A stretch of 64,000 bases of DNA from CAXXOK01 sp963663285 (GCA_963663285.2 CAXXNI010000004.1:434001-498000), one strand, 5' to 3'; shown: positions 34,015 through 43,506, counted from the first letter of the stretch. A program made the numbers and translations. The notes: generated by a model from the sequence alone, not told the origin.

Positions 34015-34806
34015 TTAGAGGGTATCGGGGTTGTACGGCGTGCCCTCCTGCGATGCGGCGGGTTTGCGCGCGATAAAGTGCCAGCGCTGTTCGGTCGGCT
34101 TGATCGGGGTAAAGCTGCGGTCTCCCAGAATGCGGATGTCCGTATAGCCTGCCTGTATCAACAGCCGTTCCAGCGTTTCGGCGGAATAGGCGTATTGCGT
34201 TTGCCGCTCGCTGATGCGCTGGTAGGTTTCTTCTTCTTTGCGCACAAAGATGGACAAATCCATCTCCACGCTGGCGGTTTGCGGGTCGTAGCGGTTCTGC
34301 CACAGGTATGCGATATCTGCCGTTTCATCGCCGATGAAGTTATTGCCCAAAATATGTTCCAGCTTATAGGGCGTGCTTACGTCAAAAGCCAGCACGCCGC
34401 CCGGCCGCAATGCCGCCCATGCCGCGGAAAAAAACGCGAGCACGTCGCCGGTGCCGGGTAAATAGTTAACGCCGTCGCAGGTGCACAGCACGCCGTCCAT
34501 ACGGCGGTGCAGGCGCAAAGCGCGCATATCCTGCTTTACAAAGGGGATCATTGCGCCCGCCTTGCGGGCTTTCTGGCTGGCTTCAAACAGCATTTCCTCG
34601 GAGCTGTCCACGCCCGTCATCTGGTATCCTTTTTTGCTCAGGGGGATAGTCAGGCTGCCGGTGCCGCAGGCACATTCGCACAGCTTCCCGCGGGGAAGGC
34701 CGTACATAGACAGCAGCGTTTCGTAGTAGGTCGCCCAAGTCGCATAATCCACATCGCCCATCAAACGGTCATATACCGTGGCGAAGGCTGTGTACAAATT
34801 CGTCAC
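34015..34806 (-). CDS. Class I SAM-dependent methyltransferase
   Basis: 263 residues. The Rossmann-fold SAM site is visible: CECACGTGSLTIPL (motif I), MTGVDSSEEML (motif II acid), VLCTCDGVNYL and LRPGGVLAFDVSTPYK. It resembles small-molecule methyltransferases of Firmicutes (YqeM/Methyltransf_25-like). It starts at GTG 34806 with only a weak ribosome site, 26 bp after the DUF624 gene, so coupling to that gene is likely. Substrate unknown. Confidence 0.85.
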   Translation of the reverse strand: MTNLYTAFATVYDRLMGDVDYATWATYYETLLSMYGLPRGKLCECACGTGSLTIPLSKKGYQMTGVDSSEEMLFEASQKARKAGAMIPFVKQDMRALRLHRRMDGVLCTCDGVNYLPGTGDVLAFFSAAWAALRPGGVLAFDVSTPYKLEHILGNNFIGDETADIAYLWQNRYDPQTASVEMDLSIFVRKEEETYQRISERQTQYAYSAETLERLLIQAGYTDIRILGDRSFTPIKPTEQRWHFIARKPAASQEGTPYNPDTL

Positions 34807-34832
34807 CTCAAAACAGCATTTCTTCGCGCCGG

Positions 34833-35825
34833 TTACGGCTGATCGGCGGTATCATCCTCGTCTTCGTCGTCCTCGTCGTCCTCTTCCACATACAAGCCAC
34901 GGTTGACCTGCGCGCCTTCGATTTTGATGTTGATGTACTTATCAAAAACGGCGTTGGAGTAACTGGCCGCCACAAAGCGGCTGAGGGAAAAACCGATGAG
35001 AATATAGTATAAAAAGCCAACCATCAGCGCCCACTGCGCGTAGGGGGTAAACACGCTGACCGCCAGCATAATGGCAGCGGGTATGCAGGAAAGCAGCTTC
35101 AGCCCCACCGTTACGGGCAAACGCCCGATGGTCAGCAGCAGGCTGTTGCGCAGCAGTTCCTTATACTTAAGCTTATAGGTTACCATAAGCGGATACGCGT
35201 ACATCAGGCTCATCAGCCAGATGAGGCCGAAGATTACCGTAAGCACCTGGGGTACGATAAACAGTGTGTTTGTGGCTGCCAGCTGCCCGTAAAACATGGC
35301 GCATACATACAGCATCATAGGTACGAAGCCCGTAATGGTGCTGGTGGCCAGCGCCTGTTTCCAGTTGGCTTTAACCGCGTCTTTAAAGTCGCTCCATAAA
35401 AAGGCGTGTTCGTCGCGCGCCCAGTTGCGGGTAACAAAGCTGATGCCCGCCGTAAACGGCCCGGTAATGGCCAGCGCCGGAATGAGGAGGAGCAGCGCGC
35501 GCAGAACGATGGATTTTAAAGCGTCGGTATACTGGGCCTGCTGTGTGGCAAAATCGGAGGCAGCAAGCGTGCCCGCCATATACTGCGTTTGCAGGTCGGA
35601 ATACCCGACAGCGGCGGAATACAGCACCAGCAGATAGTAGCCGATCACCATCAGCGCTGGCAGCCACGCGATCATATAAATCAGATTCAGGCGCATCAAT
35701 CCGCTTAGCCGCGTGCGCAGCGTTTCCCAAAACAGCTGCTGCCGGGTTTGGGGCAGATCATCCTTGGTGTAATCGCCCTTTCCGCTTTTACCATAAAAGT
35801 AATTATTCATGAACTTGCCAAACAT
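34833..35825 (-). CDS. DUF624 (YesL-like) membrane protein
   Basis: 330 residues with about six membrane helices. RNWARDEHAFLWSDFKDAVKANW is the conserved cytosolic loop of the DUF624/YesL family, which often lies near sugar ABC systems; here there is none nearby. The C-terminus is an unusual run of acidic residues (EEDDEDDEDEDD). ATG 35825 has an ideal AAGGAGG site 7 bases upstream. The methyltransferase and hslO follow closely and are probably in the same transcript. Molecular function is unknown. Confidence 0.8.
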   Translation of the reverse strand: MFGKFMNNYFYGKSGKGDYTKDDLPQTRQQLFWETLRTRLSGLMRLNLIYMIAWLPALMVIGYYLLVLYSAAVGYSDLQTQYMAGTLAASDFATQQAQYTDALKSIVLRALLLLIPALAITGPFTAGISFVTRNWARDEHAFLWSDFKDAVKANWKQALATSTITGFVPMMLYVCAMFYGQLAATNTLFIVPQVLTVIFGLIWLMSLMYAYPLMVTYKLKYKELLRNSLLLTIGRLPVTVGLKLLSCIPAAIMLAVSVFTPYAQWALMVGFLYYILIGFSLSRFVAASYSNAVFDKYINIKIEGAQVNRGLYVEEDDEDDEDEDDTADQP

Positions 35826-35944
35826 GGGTGTACCTCCTTGCGAACACATGCCGATACAGACACTCGCTACAATATTATACCACAAATCGTCCCGTTTACC
35901 ACCCGGCGTATGCCGGAGCGCCCCGGGGCGTGTAAGCCTTGCGT

Positions 35945-36849
35945 TTAGCGCTCTGCGCGCCGGATGATCTTCTGCTGGCTGATGACCAGCCCCACTACCG
36001 TCAGCCCCGCGCCCGCCAGCGCCAGGGGATGAATGGAATCCTTCAAAATCAACCGGGCGAACACAATGGTGACCACCGGTGTCAGGTAAATGTATACGCT
36101 GGTTTTCACCGCGCCGATCAACCGCACGGCGGTGTTCCACGTGACAAAGCACAGGGCGCTGGCAACCAGCCCCAGAAAGAGCACGTTCACCAGCGTATCC
36201 ACGTTGAGCAAATCGGCCGGGGTAACGCTAAACCCGGTCACCGCCGCGACGGGAGCCAGAAATAAAAGCCCGTAGATAAAAATGCGCCGGGTTACCAGCA
36301 GCGTGTTGTAGCCGTGCCCGTCCAGTTTGCGGATGCACACCGAATACATGGACCAGGAGACGGCAGCCAGCAGGCAAAGCAAATCGCCCAGCGGGTTCAG
36401 CTTTAAGCTGCGCCCGCGAACGAAACCAGGCTTACCCCGGTCATGGCAATGATAAAACCGATAAAAAACGACCGGCTGAGCCGCTCTTCCTTTAAAATCA
36501 GGCTGGTCGCCAGCGCCACAAAAAACGGCGCGGAAGAGACGATAACACTGCAGTTGGCGGAATTGGTATAGGTAAGCGCGATGTTTTCAAACAAAAAATA
36601 CAGCGTAACCCCGAACAGCCCCGCGCCCAGCAGGTACAGTTCGTGCTTGCGCTCTTTCAGCCGCAGCCGGTGCGGATGCACCACTGCCAGCGCTGCGATG
36701 GCGATGAGCATACGAAAGGTGAGCAGCTCCACCGGGGAGAGCGTGCGCAGCGCGATGGTGGACGAGATAAACGTGGTGCCCCACACCAATATGGTACCGA
36801 AGGCGAACGCGTGCCCCTTGCCCGCCGCCGATATTGTGCCCAGCTGCAT
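35945..36849 (-). pseudogene. EamA (DMT superfamily) transporter split by a frameshift
   Basis: Two adjacent frames make the two halves of one ten-helix drug/metabolite transporter. The first half (from ATG 36849) has LVWGTTFISSTIALR and ends GVSLVSFAGAA at a stop codon near 36405; the second half resumes in another frame with LKLNPLGDLLCLLAAVSWSMYSV and runs to 35945. The join lies near 36405-36420, in or by a GGG/CGC-rich stretch; one missing base there would explain it. As in the 6-8 kb region, this may be an assembly error or a true lesion. Substrate unknown. Confidence 0.75.
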
Positions 36850-36971
36850 TGCCTGCCCCCCTGCCCGATTTACGCATATATGCAAGAATCATACCATGGC
36901 GCACCCCCGTGCGCAAGCAAAAAGAAGTAAATTCTCCGTTTGCCGGGGATTGAATGCGGCGGTGGAGAAAT

Positions 36972-37007
36972 AAAAGCCCCTCCGCGCCCATACCGGATGC
37001 GGAGGGG
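36972..37007 (-). terminator. Terminator after pgsA
   Basis: Stem 36977-36985 with 36999-37007 (CCCCTCCGC/GCGGAGGGG). Read leftward it is followed by CTTTTATTT. It lies 28 bp after the pgsA stop. Confidence 0.75.
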
Positions 37008-37035
37008 AGAACACAAGCGATAAAAACGGATTATT

Positions 37036-37638
37036 TTACGCTTCGGTGGTTTTGCTTTGCACCTTGCGAAGCGCGTCCACCACGTAAATGACCAGCGCAA
37101 GCAACGTACATAAAACCGCCAGCCACAACAAAAGCAAATCGGGGGTGAGGGTCCAGCCTACGCACACCTGCAAAAACCAATCGTGGAAGAACGTTGCCGT
37201 CAGCCCCGCGATAAACAGGCAGTGCGCTACCTTGCCGATCATGAGGGCGTACACAACAATCCTGCGCCGAAGCATCAAAAGGCCGCCGATCATCAGCAGA
37301 ACTTCCTTGCCCAGCAGGATGAAGACCGCCGCCCACGGTACTACCGGGGGGATGGCGTCGTTGCCGATGGACATGCTGAACATAACGGTGAGCACCATCA
37401 GCTTGTCCGCCAGCGGGTCCATCAGTTTTCCCAAATTGGTGATCAGGTGATAGCGGCGCGCGATCATCCCGTCCAGCATATCGGTCAGGGATGCGGCTAA
37501 AAACACCGCCAGTGCCAGATATTTTTCACCATTGACAAACAAGGCAACATAAACCGGGATTAACAACATGCGAATCGCAGTCAGCACGTTGGGCACGTTC
37601 AAGTTTTTACGTACAGCTTCTTTCAGATTCCCCATCAT
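37036..37638 (-). CDS. pgsA: CDP-diacylglycerol-glycerol-3-phosphate phosphatidyltransferase
   Basis: A 200-residue membrane enzyme making phosphatidylglycerol phosphate. The CDP-alcohol phosphotransferase signature is complete: D-MLDG-MIAR, eight residues, then GKLMDPLAD. About six membrane segments follow. The C-terminal VQSKTTEA tail is hydrophilic. ATG 37638 has AAGGAGG 10 bases upstream. It runs in the same direction as the RseP and dxr genes, 130 bp after the former; a shared membrane theme is clear. A very similar cardiolipin-type paralogue cannot be excluded, but size and context favour PgsA. Confidence 0.87.
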   Translation of the reverse strand: MMGNLKEAVRKNLNVPNVLTAIRMLLIPVYVALFVNGEKYLALAVFLAASLTDMLDGMIARRYHLITNLGKLMDPLADKLMVLTVMFSMSIGNDAIPPVVPWAAVFILLGKEVLLMIGGLLMLRRRIVVYALMIGKVAHCLFIAGLTATFFHDWFLQVCVGWTLTPDLLLLWLAVLCTLLALVIYVVDALRKVQSKTTEA

Positions 37639-37768
37639 CCACCTGTTTCCTCCTTGCGCAAGCGCCGCTGCGCCCGCAGCATGCAAAAAAGGCTATCCTG
37701 TAGCCATCATTATAGCATGGCACGCGGGCGAACCGCAACAGGCAGGCGGGGGAAAATGGCGCGGCGCT

Positions 37769-38821
37769 TTAACCGCTGATGATGCGCCCCACATCGTGGA
37801 AAGTAATCAATAACATCAGCCCCAGCAAAAGCGCATAGCCGATGAGGTGTACGGTGGCCTCGATCTTGCGGTTGACGGGTTTGCGGCGGATGACCTCGAT
37901 CAGCATAAACACGATGCGGCTGCCGTCCAGCCCCGGAATGGGCAGAAGGTTCATCAGTCCCAGGTTGATGCTGATGATGACCGCCAGATTGAGGAATACG
38001 GAAAAACCGCCCTGCTGGGTTTCCTGCGCAATCACCTGCACTACGCCGATGGGGCCGGTGGTATCCTGCACCCCTTCGCCGGTGGTGATGAGCTTGCCCA
38101 GCGATTCCAATATAACGGTGGAGGCGTACACACAGCTGTCCCACGCGGCGGGGATGACCTGCCCCAGGGATAAAGACGCATACGCTTTAATGGTCACGCC
38201 GATGCGGTAATAGTTTAGCGTGTCGTCCCATACGGGGGTAAGGGCGAAGGTGCGGGTTTCCGCCCCGCGCATTACGGTTAAATCGATGCTTTCGCCTTCC
38301 GGTAAATCCGCAATGGCGTTGCTCAGCGCGCTCGCGTCGCCAAGGGCGATGGGCTCGCCGTTAACGGCGGTCAATACATCCCCATCCATCAGCCCGGCAG
38401 CCTCGGCAGGCATACCCGCGTCCACCCCGGCTACGGTGGGCTGGGCGGCGGTATAGCCGTAAGCACCCATCAATACGACAGCCAGTACAAAGGCCAGCAC
38501 CATGTTCATCAGCGGGCCGCTGAAAACGGTTAAAAGCCGCTTCCACACCTTGGCCTTGTCAAAGGCGCGGGGGTCGTCGGCGTTTTGCTGGTCGGTCTCG
38601 TCCCCGTAGAACATGCAGTAGCCGCCCATGGGAATGGGGCGGATGGTAAACAGGGTTTCATGCTTTTTGCTTTTCCACTGGAGCAGTTTGGGGCCGAAGC
38701 CTACGGAATATTCCTTTACGGCGATGCCGGTGAGCCTTGCGGCGACAAAGTGGCCGAACTCATGCACCGTAATCAGCACGCCCAGCAGCGCAATCGCCAG
38801 TAAAATAAATAGAATTGTCAT
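37769..38821 (-). CDS. rseP: RIP metalloprotease (site-2 protease) RseP
   Basis: A 350-residue M50 intramembrane zinc protease. Catalytic HEFGH is residues 20-24 in the first helix, and the third zinc-ligand motif LLPIPGLDG lies near residue 300. A PDZ domain sits between (PTVAGVDAGMPAEAAGLMDGDVLTAVNGEP). Such enzymes cut anti-sigma factors or leftover signal peptides in the membrane. It lies 31 bp after dxr, the usual neighbour in bacteria. Confidence 0.92.
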   Translation of the reverse strand: MTILFILLAIALLGVLITVHEFGHFVAARLTGIAVKEYSVGFGPKLLQWKSKKHETLFTIRPIPMGGYCMFYGDETDQQNADDPRAFDKAKVWKRLLTVFSGPLMNMVLAFVLAVVLMGAYGYTAAQPTVAGVDAGMPAEAAGLMDGDVLTAVNGEPIALGDASALSNAIADLPEGESIDLTVMRGAETRTFALTPVWDDTLNYYRIGVTIKAYASLSLGQVIPAAWDSCVYASTVILESLGKLITTGEGVQDTTGPIGVVQVIAQETQQGGFSVFLNLAVIISINLGLMNLLPIPGLDGSRIVFMLIEVIRRKPVNRKIEATVHLIGYALLLGLMLLITFHDVGRIISG

Positions 38822-38852
38822 TCGTGTTCCTCCAATAATTGGGTGGCCGCCG

Positions 38853-40031
38853 TTACGTAAGGCTGTCCATTATTTTCACGGCGGTTTCGCGTGCAAGGCG
38901 GTCGGCGGCAAGCACCTCGTCCAGCGTATCGGCGGGCAGGTCGCCCACGCGCTGCAGCGTTTCTTCCACAATGGCATAGATTCGGCCTACGGTTAGCGGA
39001 TTCCCGCCTGCGATTTGTAAAAACCGGTTGACCGCCGCCTCGTTGGCGGCGTTGAGCACGCAGCAGGCCGCGCCGCCCGCCGCCATGCAGGTTTCCGCCA
39101 GCCGCAGGGAGGGGAAACGCGCGGGGTCGGGGCGTTCAAAGGTTAGCGCGTTCAGCGCAAAAAAGTCCAGTTCTTCCCCGCCTGTCGGCAGGCGATCCGG
39201 GTAGGCCATGGCGTACAGAATCGGCAGGCGCATATCGGGCGTGCCCAGCTGGGCGATTACAGCGCCGTCCGCAAAGCCCACAGCGCTGTGCACCACGCTC
39301 TGCGGGTGAATGAGCACCTGTATCTGCGAGGGCGAAACGTTAAACAAATGCCCGGCTTCGATCATCTCCAGCGCCTTGTTAAACAGCGTGGCGCTGTCCA
39401 CGGTGATTTTTTGCCCCATGGTCCATGTGGGGTGCTTCAGCGCCTGCTCGCGCGTGGCGGCGTCGATGGCTGCTTTGTCCCACGTGCGGAAGGGGCCGCC
39501 GGAACAGGTAAGGAAAATCCGCGAAAGCGGGTTTCCTGCCGAACCCTGCAAGCACTGGAAAATGGCGCTGTGCTCGCTGTCCACCGGCAAAAGGCTGTTC
39601 GGTCCCGCTTTGCGGGCCGCATCCATTACCAGTTTGCCGCCCGCAACCAGCGCCTCTTTATTGGCAAGCAGTACACGCTTGTGTTTTTCCAGCGCGCACA
39701 GCACGCTTTGCAGTCCGCACATGCCCACCACCGACACCAGCACATCGTCCGCCTCGGGCAGGGCGGCGACTTCCGTCAGCGCTTCACTACCGAATACCCA
39801 GCGGCAAAAGCGCAGGTCCTCCGGCACATCCGCAAGGGAAAAATTTTCATCCGTCAGCCCTGCCAGCAGCGGGCGGAAGGCGCGTACCTGCGTAAACAGT
39901 TTTTCTTTGCTGCTGCGTGCTACCAGCGCGACAACTGAAAAACGTTTTTCGTGCCGCGCGGCTACATCCAGCGCCTGGTTGCCGATGCTGCCGGTGCTGC
40001 CCAAAATGGCTAACCGTCTTTGCTCCATCAT
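38853..40031 (-). CDS. dxr: 1-deoxy-D-xylulose 5-phosphate reductoisomerase
   Basis: A 392-residue NADPH enzyme of the MEP isoprenoid pathway. The N-terminal nucleotide loop is LAILGSTGSIGNQAL; ALVAGGKLV and LLPVDSEHSAIFQCL carry the substrate and metal residues; LIHPQSVVHS is also typical. ATG 40031 has AAGGAG 8 bases upstream; the frame is open to 40148 without support. rseP follows. Its promoter (40107-40135) stands back to back with the one for the M42 genes. Confidence 0.94.
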   Translation of the reverse strand: MMEQRRLAILGSTGSIGNQALDVAARHEKRFSVVALVARSSKEKLFTQVRAFRPLLAGLTDENFSLADVPEDLRFCRWVFGSEALTEVAALPEADDVLVSVVGMCGLQSVLCALEKHKRVLLANKEALVAGGKLVMDAARKAGPNSLLPVDSEHSAIFQCLQGSAGNPLSRIFLTCSGGPFRTWDKAAIDAATREQALKHPTWTMGQKITVDSATLFNKALEMIEAGHLFNVSPSQIQVLIHPQSVVHSAVGFADGAVIAQLGTPDMRLPILYAMAYPDRLPTGGEELDFFALNALTFERPDPARFPSLRLAETCMAAGGAACCVLNAANEAAVNRFLQIAGGNPLTVGRIYAIVEETLQRVGDLPADTLDEVLAADRLARETAVKIMDSLT

Positions 40032-40106
40032 ATTTTCTGCTCCTTTATGGCGTTTCGGCTGCCGCGCAGGGCGGCCGGGAAAAGTGCGTAAACCCTGTAC
40101 ACGCTT

Positions 40107-40135
40107 ATTGTAGCGGCGAGCGGATGGGATGTCAA
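40107..40135 (-). promoter_or_regulatory. Promoter of dxr-rseP
   Basis: Read leftward: consensus -35 TTGACA (40130-40135), 17-bp spacer, -10 TACAAT (40107-40112), about 75 bp before the dxr start. Confidence 0.72.
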
Positions 40136-40142
40136 ACCCGGT

Positions 40143-40171
40143 TTGCACGCCGAATGGAATAAGCGTATAAT
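40143..40171 (+). promoter_or_regulatory. Promoter of the M42 peptidase genes
   Basis: -35 TTGCAC (40143-40148), 17-bp spacer, perfect -10 TATAAT (40166-40171). Only 7 bp separate its -35 from that of the dxr promoter on the other strand. Confidence 0.72.
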
Positions 40172-40232
40172 ATTACCATTGCGGGCTGCCCAAGCAGGCG
40201 GCCTGCCGTAAAGAAAGGCGGTACCAAAATCG

Positions 40233-41312
40233 ATGGATATCCTATCTTATCTGCAGGGGGCGAGCACGCAGTTCGGTCCCAGCGGGCATGAATATGCGAT
40301 CGCCGATTGGCTGAAGCAGCGCTTTGCGCCGCTTTGCGATGATGTGACGATCGATCCGCTGTTCAACGTACTGGCAACGCTCAAGCCCACCCGCCCGGCC
40401 AAAGAGGGCGGAAAAGCACCGAAAATACTGATGTGCGCCCACATGGACGAAATCGCCCTGATGGTGACTGAAATCCTTGCGGACGGCTCTTTGCGCATGG
40501 GCAACGTAGGCGGCGTGGACCCGCGCATCCTGCCCGCGGCGATGGTGACGGTACACGGGCATACGCCGGGCGGAAAGCCGCAGGCGTACACCGGCGTGAT
40601 CGGCGCGAAAGCCCCGCACTTGCTGACAGCGGAGGAGCAAAAGCAAAACTATAAGCGAGACGATTTGTATATCGATCTGGGCATGCCGGTGGAAAAGGTG
40701 AAAAAGCGTGTGCAGGTCGGCGATTTGGTAACGCTGTGCGGTGAAACGGTGGGGCTTTTGAACGAGCGCGCCGCCGGAAAAACCATGGACGACCGCGCCT
40801 GCATCGGCGTGATGCTGGAGGCGGCCGAGCGCCTGCAAAACATGCAGCACGCGGCGGAAATTACCTTCGCGTGCACCACGCAGGAAGAAGTGGGCTGCCG
40901 CGGCGCCAAGGTGGCCGCCCATACCGTGAACCCCGATCTTGCTGTGATTATGGATGTGAGCCACGCGCCGATTCCCGCCAGCCGGCCGGACACCACCGTG
41001 CCGCTGGACGCGCCCGCCGCGACCTATGGCCCCTATATACAGCATAAACTGCTCAAGAAACTGCAAGCCACGGCTAAGCAAAACGGCGTCGCCCTGAACA
41101 TAGAGCATGCCGAGCGCAGCACCGGCACCGATACCGATAACGTACAGATCGCCCGGGAGGGCGTACCCTGCGTGCTGATCGATCTGCCGCTGAAGTACAT
41201 GCACACGACCGTGGAACTGCTGGACATGAACGCCCTGCGCGAGTGCGGGCGGCTGGTGGCGCATTTCGCCGCCGAATTGGACGAAGGGTGGGACGACGAG
41301 CTATGGATTTGA
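40233..41312 (+). CDS. M42 family metallopeptidase (first of three)
   Basis: A 359-residue co-catalytic aminopeptidase of the M42 (TET/FrvX/PepA) family, which forms large cytosolic dodecamers that trim peptides. Metal and catalytic motifs appear in order: CAHMDEIALMV, MDDRACIGV, CTTQEEVGCRG, IMDVSHAP and a C-terminal KYMHTTVE with the last histidine. It is more divergent at the C-terminus than the other two copies (no RN[IV]HS). It overlaps the next M42 gene by 10 bp. Peptide preference is unknown. Confidence 0.88.
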   Translation: MDILSYLQGASTQFGPSGHEYAIADWLKQRFAPLCDDVTIDPLFNVLATLKPTRPAKEGGKAPKILMCAHMDEIALMVTEILADGSLRMGNVGGVDPRILPAAMVTVHGHTPGGKPQAYTGVIGAKAPHLLTAEEQKQNYKRDDLYIDLGMPVEKVKKRVQVGDLVTLCGETVGLLNERAAGKTMDDRACIGVMLEAAERLQNMQHAAEITFACTTQEEVGCRGAKVAAHTVNPDLAVIMDVSHAPIPASRPDTTVPLDAPAATYGPYIQHKLLKKLQATAKQNGVALNIEHAERSTGTDTDNVQIAREGVPCVLIDLPLKYMHTTVELLDMNALRECGRLVAHFAAELDEGWDDELWI

Positions 41313-42331
41313 AAACCCTTTGCCAGACCCCGGGCCTGAGCGGACGGGAAGAGATGCTGCGAAAGCTGCTGATGGACGCGTGCGCGGCCAAGCTGGGCAA
41401 AGACGCCGTACACATCGACGGTACGGGCAGCGTTATCGCGACCCGTAAGGCGGCTAAACCCGGAAAACCCCGCGTAATGCTGGCAGCGCATATGGACGAA
41501 GTGGGGCTGATGGTGGTATCCGCTACGGACGACGGGTTGCTGCGCTTTCGCACCATCGGCGGTGTGGACGCGCGTGTGCTGGTTTCCAAGCGCGTGCATG
41601 TGGGCTACCCGGAAAAAGATAAACCCGCCGTGCAGGGCGTGATCGGCGCGATGGCAATACACCAGCAGACGGCGGAGGACCGCAAGGCCGTGCTGCCGGT
41701 GGAACAGCTGTACATCGATATCGGCGCCAAGGACAAGGCCGAGGCGGAGAAAACAGCGCCCGCGGGCACGCAGGTGACGTTTGATACGCCATACACCCCC
41801 TTTGGCGATAATCTGGTGATCGCCAAGGCGCTGGATGACCGCGTAGGCGTATATAACCTGCTTCGGCTGCTGGATACACCCTACGAAGGCGAGCTGGTAT
41901 TTGCCTTTACCAGTCAGGAGGAGGTCGGCTCCCGCGGCGGTGCGGCTTCGGCCATGCGCGTGCAGCCGGACATAGCCCTGATACTGGAAACCACATCCGC
42001 CAATGATCTGGGCAAAACGCCTGAGGCGATGCAGGTATGCCGCGTGGGGCAGGGCGTTTGCGTATCGTTTATGGATCACAGCTCCATCGGTGATGCCGGG
42101 TTGTACCGCACGCTGCTGAAAACCGCGCAGGACGGCGGCATTGCCTGTCAGGTGAAGCAGTTCGTATCCGGCGGCAACGACGGCGGTGCTATTCAACGCG
42201 CAGGCGCGGGCTGCCGCACAGCGGTGCTGTCCGTACCCTGCCGCAACATCCACTCGCCCGCTTCGGTCTGTTCGCTTGGCGATACGGACGCCCAGCAGGC
42301 GCTGGTAAAAGCGTATCTGGCTGCGCTGTAA
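41303..42331 (+). CDS. M42 family metallopeptidase (second of three)
   Basis: 342 residues. Motifs: AAHMDEVGLMV, LDDRVGVY, TSQEEVGSRG and RNIHSPA. At the usual Asp metal position this copy has Glu (ALILETTSAND), a difference from its two neighbours. ATG 41303 lies inside the end of the upstream M42 gene, giving a 10-bp overlap; its own ribosome site is weak, so translation probably depends on the gene before. A longer frame start at 41243 would overlap far more and is not used. Confidence 0.88.
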   Translation: MDLKTLCQTPGLSGREEMLRKLLMDACAAKLGKDAVHIDGTGSVIATRKAAKPGKPRVMLAAHMDEVGLMVVSATDDGLLRFRTIGGVDARVLVSKRVHVGYPEKDKPAVQGVIGAMAIHQQTAEDRKAVLPVEQLYIDIGAKDKAEAEKTAPAGTQVTFDTPYTPFGDNLVIAKALDDRVGVYNLLRLLDTPYEGELVFAFTSQEEVGSRGGAASAMRVQPDIALILETTSANDLGKTPEAMQVCRVGQGVCVSFMDHSSIGDAGLYRTLLKTAQDGGIACQVKQFVSGGNDGGAIQRAGAGCRTAVLSVPCRNIHSPASVCSLGDTDAQQALVKAYLAAL

Positions 42332-42456
42332 CGCGGCTAAGCGAAACCGCTTTGCACTTTTCGGCCTGCCGGAGCCGGGCGGCTCCCGGCGTAAGCCGAA
42401 GCGATCAAGACGTTGACTCGCCGACTGGCGATGAATAGAGAAAGGATGTTTCTTGT

Positions 42457-43446
42457 ATGGAGAAACTGGTACGGGAGCTTACTTCCCTTTATGGGCCGTC
42501 CGGGCGCGAAACGCCTGTGGCCGACGCGATTGAAGCGTATTTGAAAGACAAGGTGGATTCCATCCGCCGCGACGCGCTGGGCAACCTGATCTGCGAAAAG
42601 AAGGGCACCGCGAAAAATGGCAAGCGCATCATGCTGTCCGCGCACATGGACCAGATCGGGCTGGTGGTAACCCACGCCGAAAAGGAAGGGTTTTTACGTG
42701 TCAGCAACATCGGCGGACTGATGATGAACAACATTCGCACCCGCCACGTGCGCTTCCAAAACGGCGTGGAGGGCATATTAACGGAGCAGCCGCTCAAGCC
42801 CGGCGAAAACAGCTCGCTGCGCGCATTCTACATCGACATCGGCGCGAAGGACGAAAAGGAAGCGCTGGAGATGGTGCAAATCGGCGATATGGCGGTGTAT
42901 GCGGAACCGTGCTTTGCCATCGGCAAAAACCGGCTGGCCGCGCCCGCCATGGACGACCGCAGCGCCTGCGCCCTGCTGGTAAGCGCCATGCAGGATCTGC
43001 CCGCTTGCAAAAACACGGTGGTTGCTGTGTTCTCCACGCAGGAGGAAGTAGGCACGCGCGGTGCGGTAGCGGCAACATACAGCATTGTCCCGGATGAGGG
43101 CATCGCGCTGGATGTAACGCTGACCGGCGACCTGCCGGAGGCGAAGCTGCTGGCAGTCGACATTGGCAAAGGCCCCGCCATCAAGATTATGGACAGTGGC
43201 AGCATCAGCAATCCCGCCATGGTGGAAAAGCTGTTTGCCGCCGCCAAGCGCGCCGGAGTAACCTGCCAGCGCGAGGTTCTGCCCTACGGCGGCACGGATG
43301 CCCGCGCTATGCAAACCGTGCGCGGAGGCATCCCCGTTTGCACTATCAGCATTCCCTGCCGCAACGTGCACTCCGCCTGCGAAGTGGTGGACCTTGGCGA
43401 CATGGAAGGCGCGAAGAAAGTGCTGCTTTCCTACCTTACGAAATAA
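42457..43446 (+). CDS. M42 family metallopeptidase (third of three)
   Basis: 329 residues. Motifs: SAHMDQIGLVV, MDDRSACAL, STQEEVGTRG, LDVTLTGD, PYGGTDARAMQ and RNVHSACE, all normal for M42. It follows the second copy after 125 bp containing GC-rich hairpins and has its own AAAGGAT ribosome site. A strong hairpin follows at 43467-43506. Together with the two copies upstream it may allow mixed or separate TET complexes with different specificities; this is inference. Confidence 0.88.
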   Translation: MEKLVRELTSLYGPSGRETPVADAIEAYLKDKVDSIRRDALGNLICEKKGTAKNGKRIMLSAHMDQIGLVVTHAEKEGFLRVSNIGGLMMNNIRTRHVRFQNGVEGILTEQPLKPGENSSLRAFYIDIGAKDEKEALEMVQIGDMAVYAEPCFAIGKNRLAAPAMDDRSACALLVSAMQDLPACKNTVVAVFSTQEEVGTRGAVAATYSIVPDEGIALDVTLTGDLPEAKLLAVDIGKGPAIKIMDSGSISNPAMVEKLFAAAKRAGVTCQREVLPYGGTDARAMQTVRGGIPVCTISIPCRNVHSACEVVDLGDMEGAKKVLLSYLTK

Positions 43447-43466
43447 AATAGTAAAAACGGCAGTTA

Positions 43467-43506
43467 AACGCCCCGGTTCCCGCTGTGTTGGCGGAGCCGG
43501 GGCGTT
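43467..43506. terminator. Hairpin terminator between converging genes
   Basis: Long GC-rich stem, 43467-43483 with 43491-43506. Read leftward, TTTTTAC appears 8 bases after the stem; read rightward only GCGTTTAT follows. Probably serves both the M42 genes and the leftward membrane-protein gene. Confidence 0.55.

Noticed and set aside
40233..43446. Recent tandem duplication of the M42 genes
   Set aside because: The three proteins differ widely outside the metal motifs, so the copies are old, not a fresh duplication.
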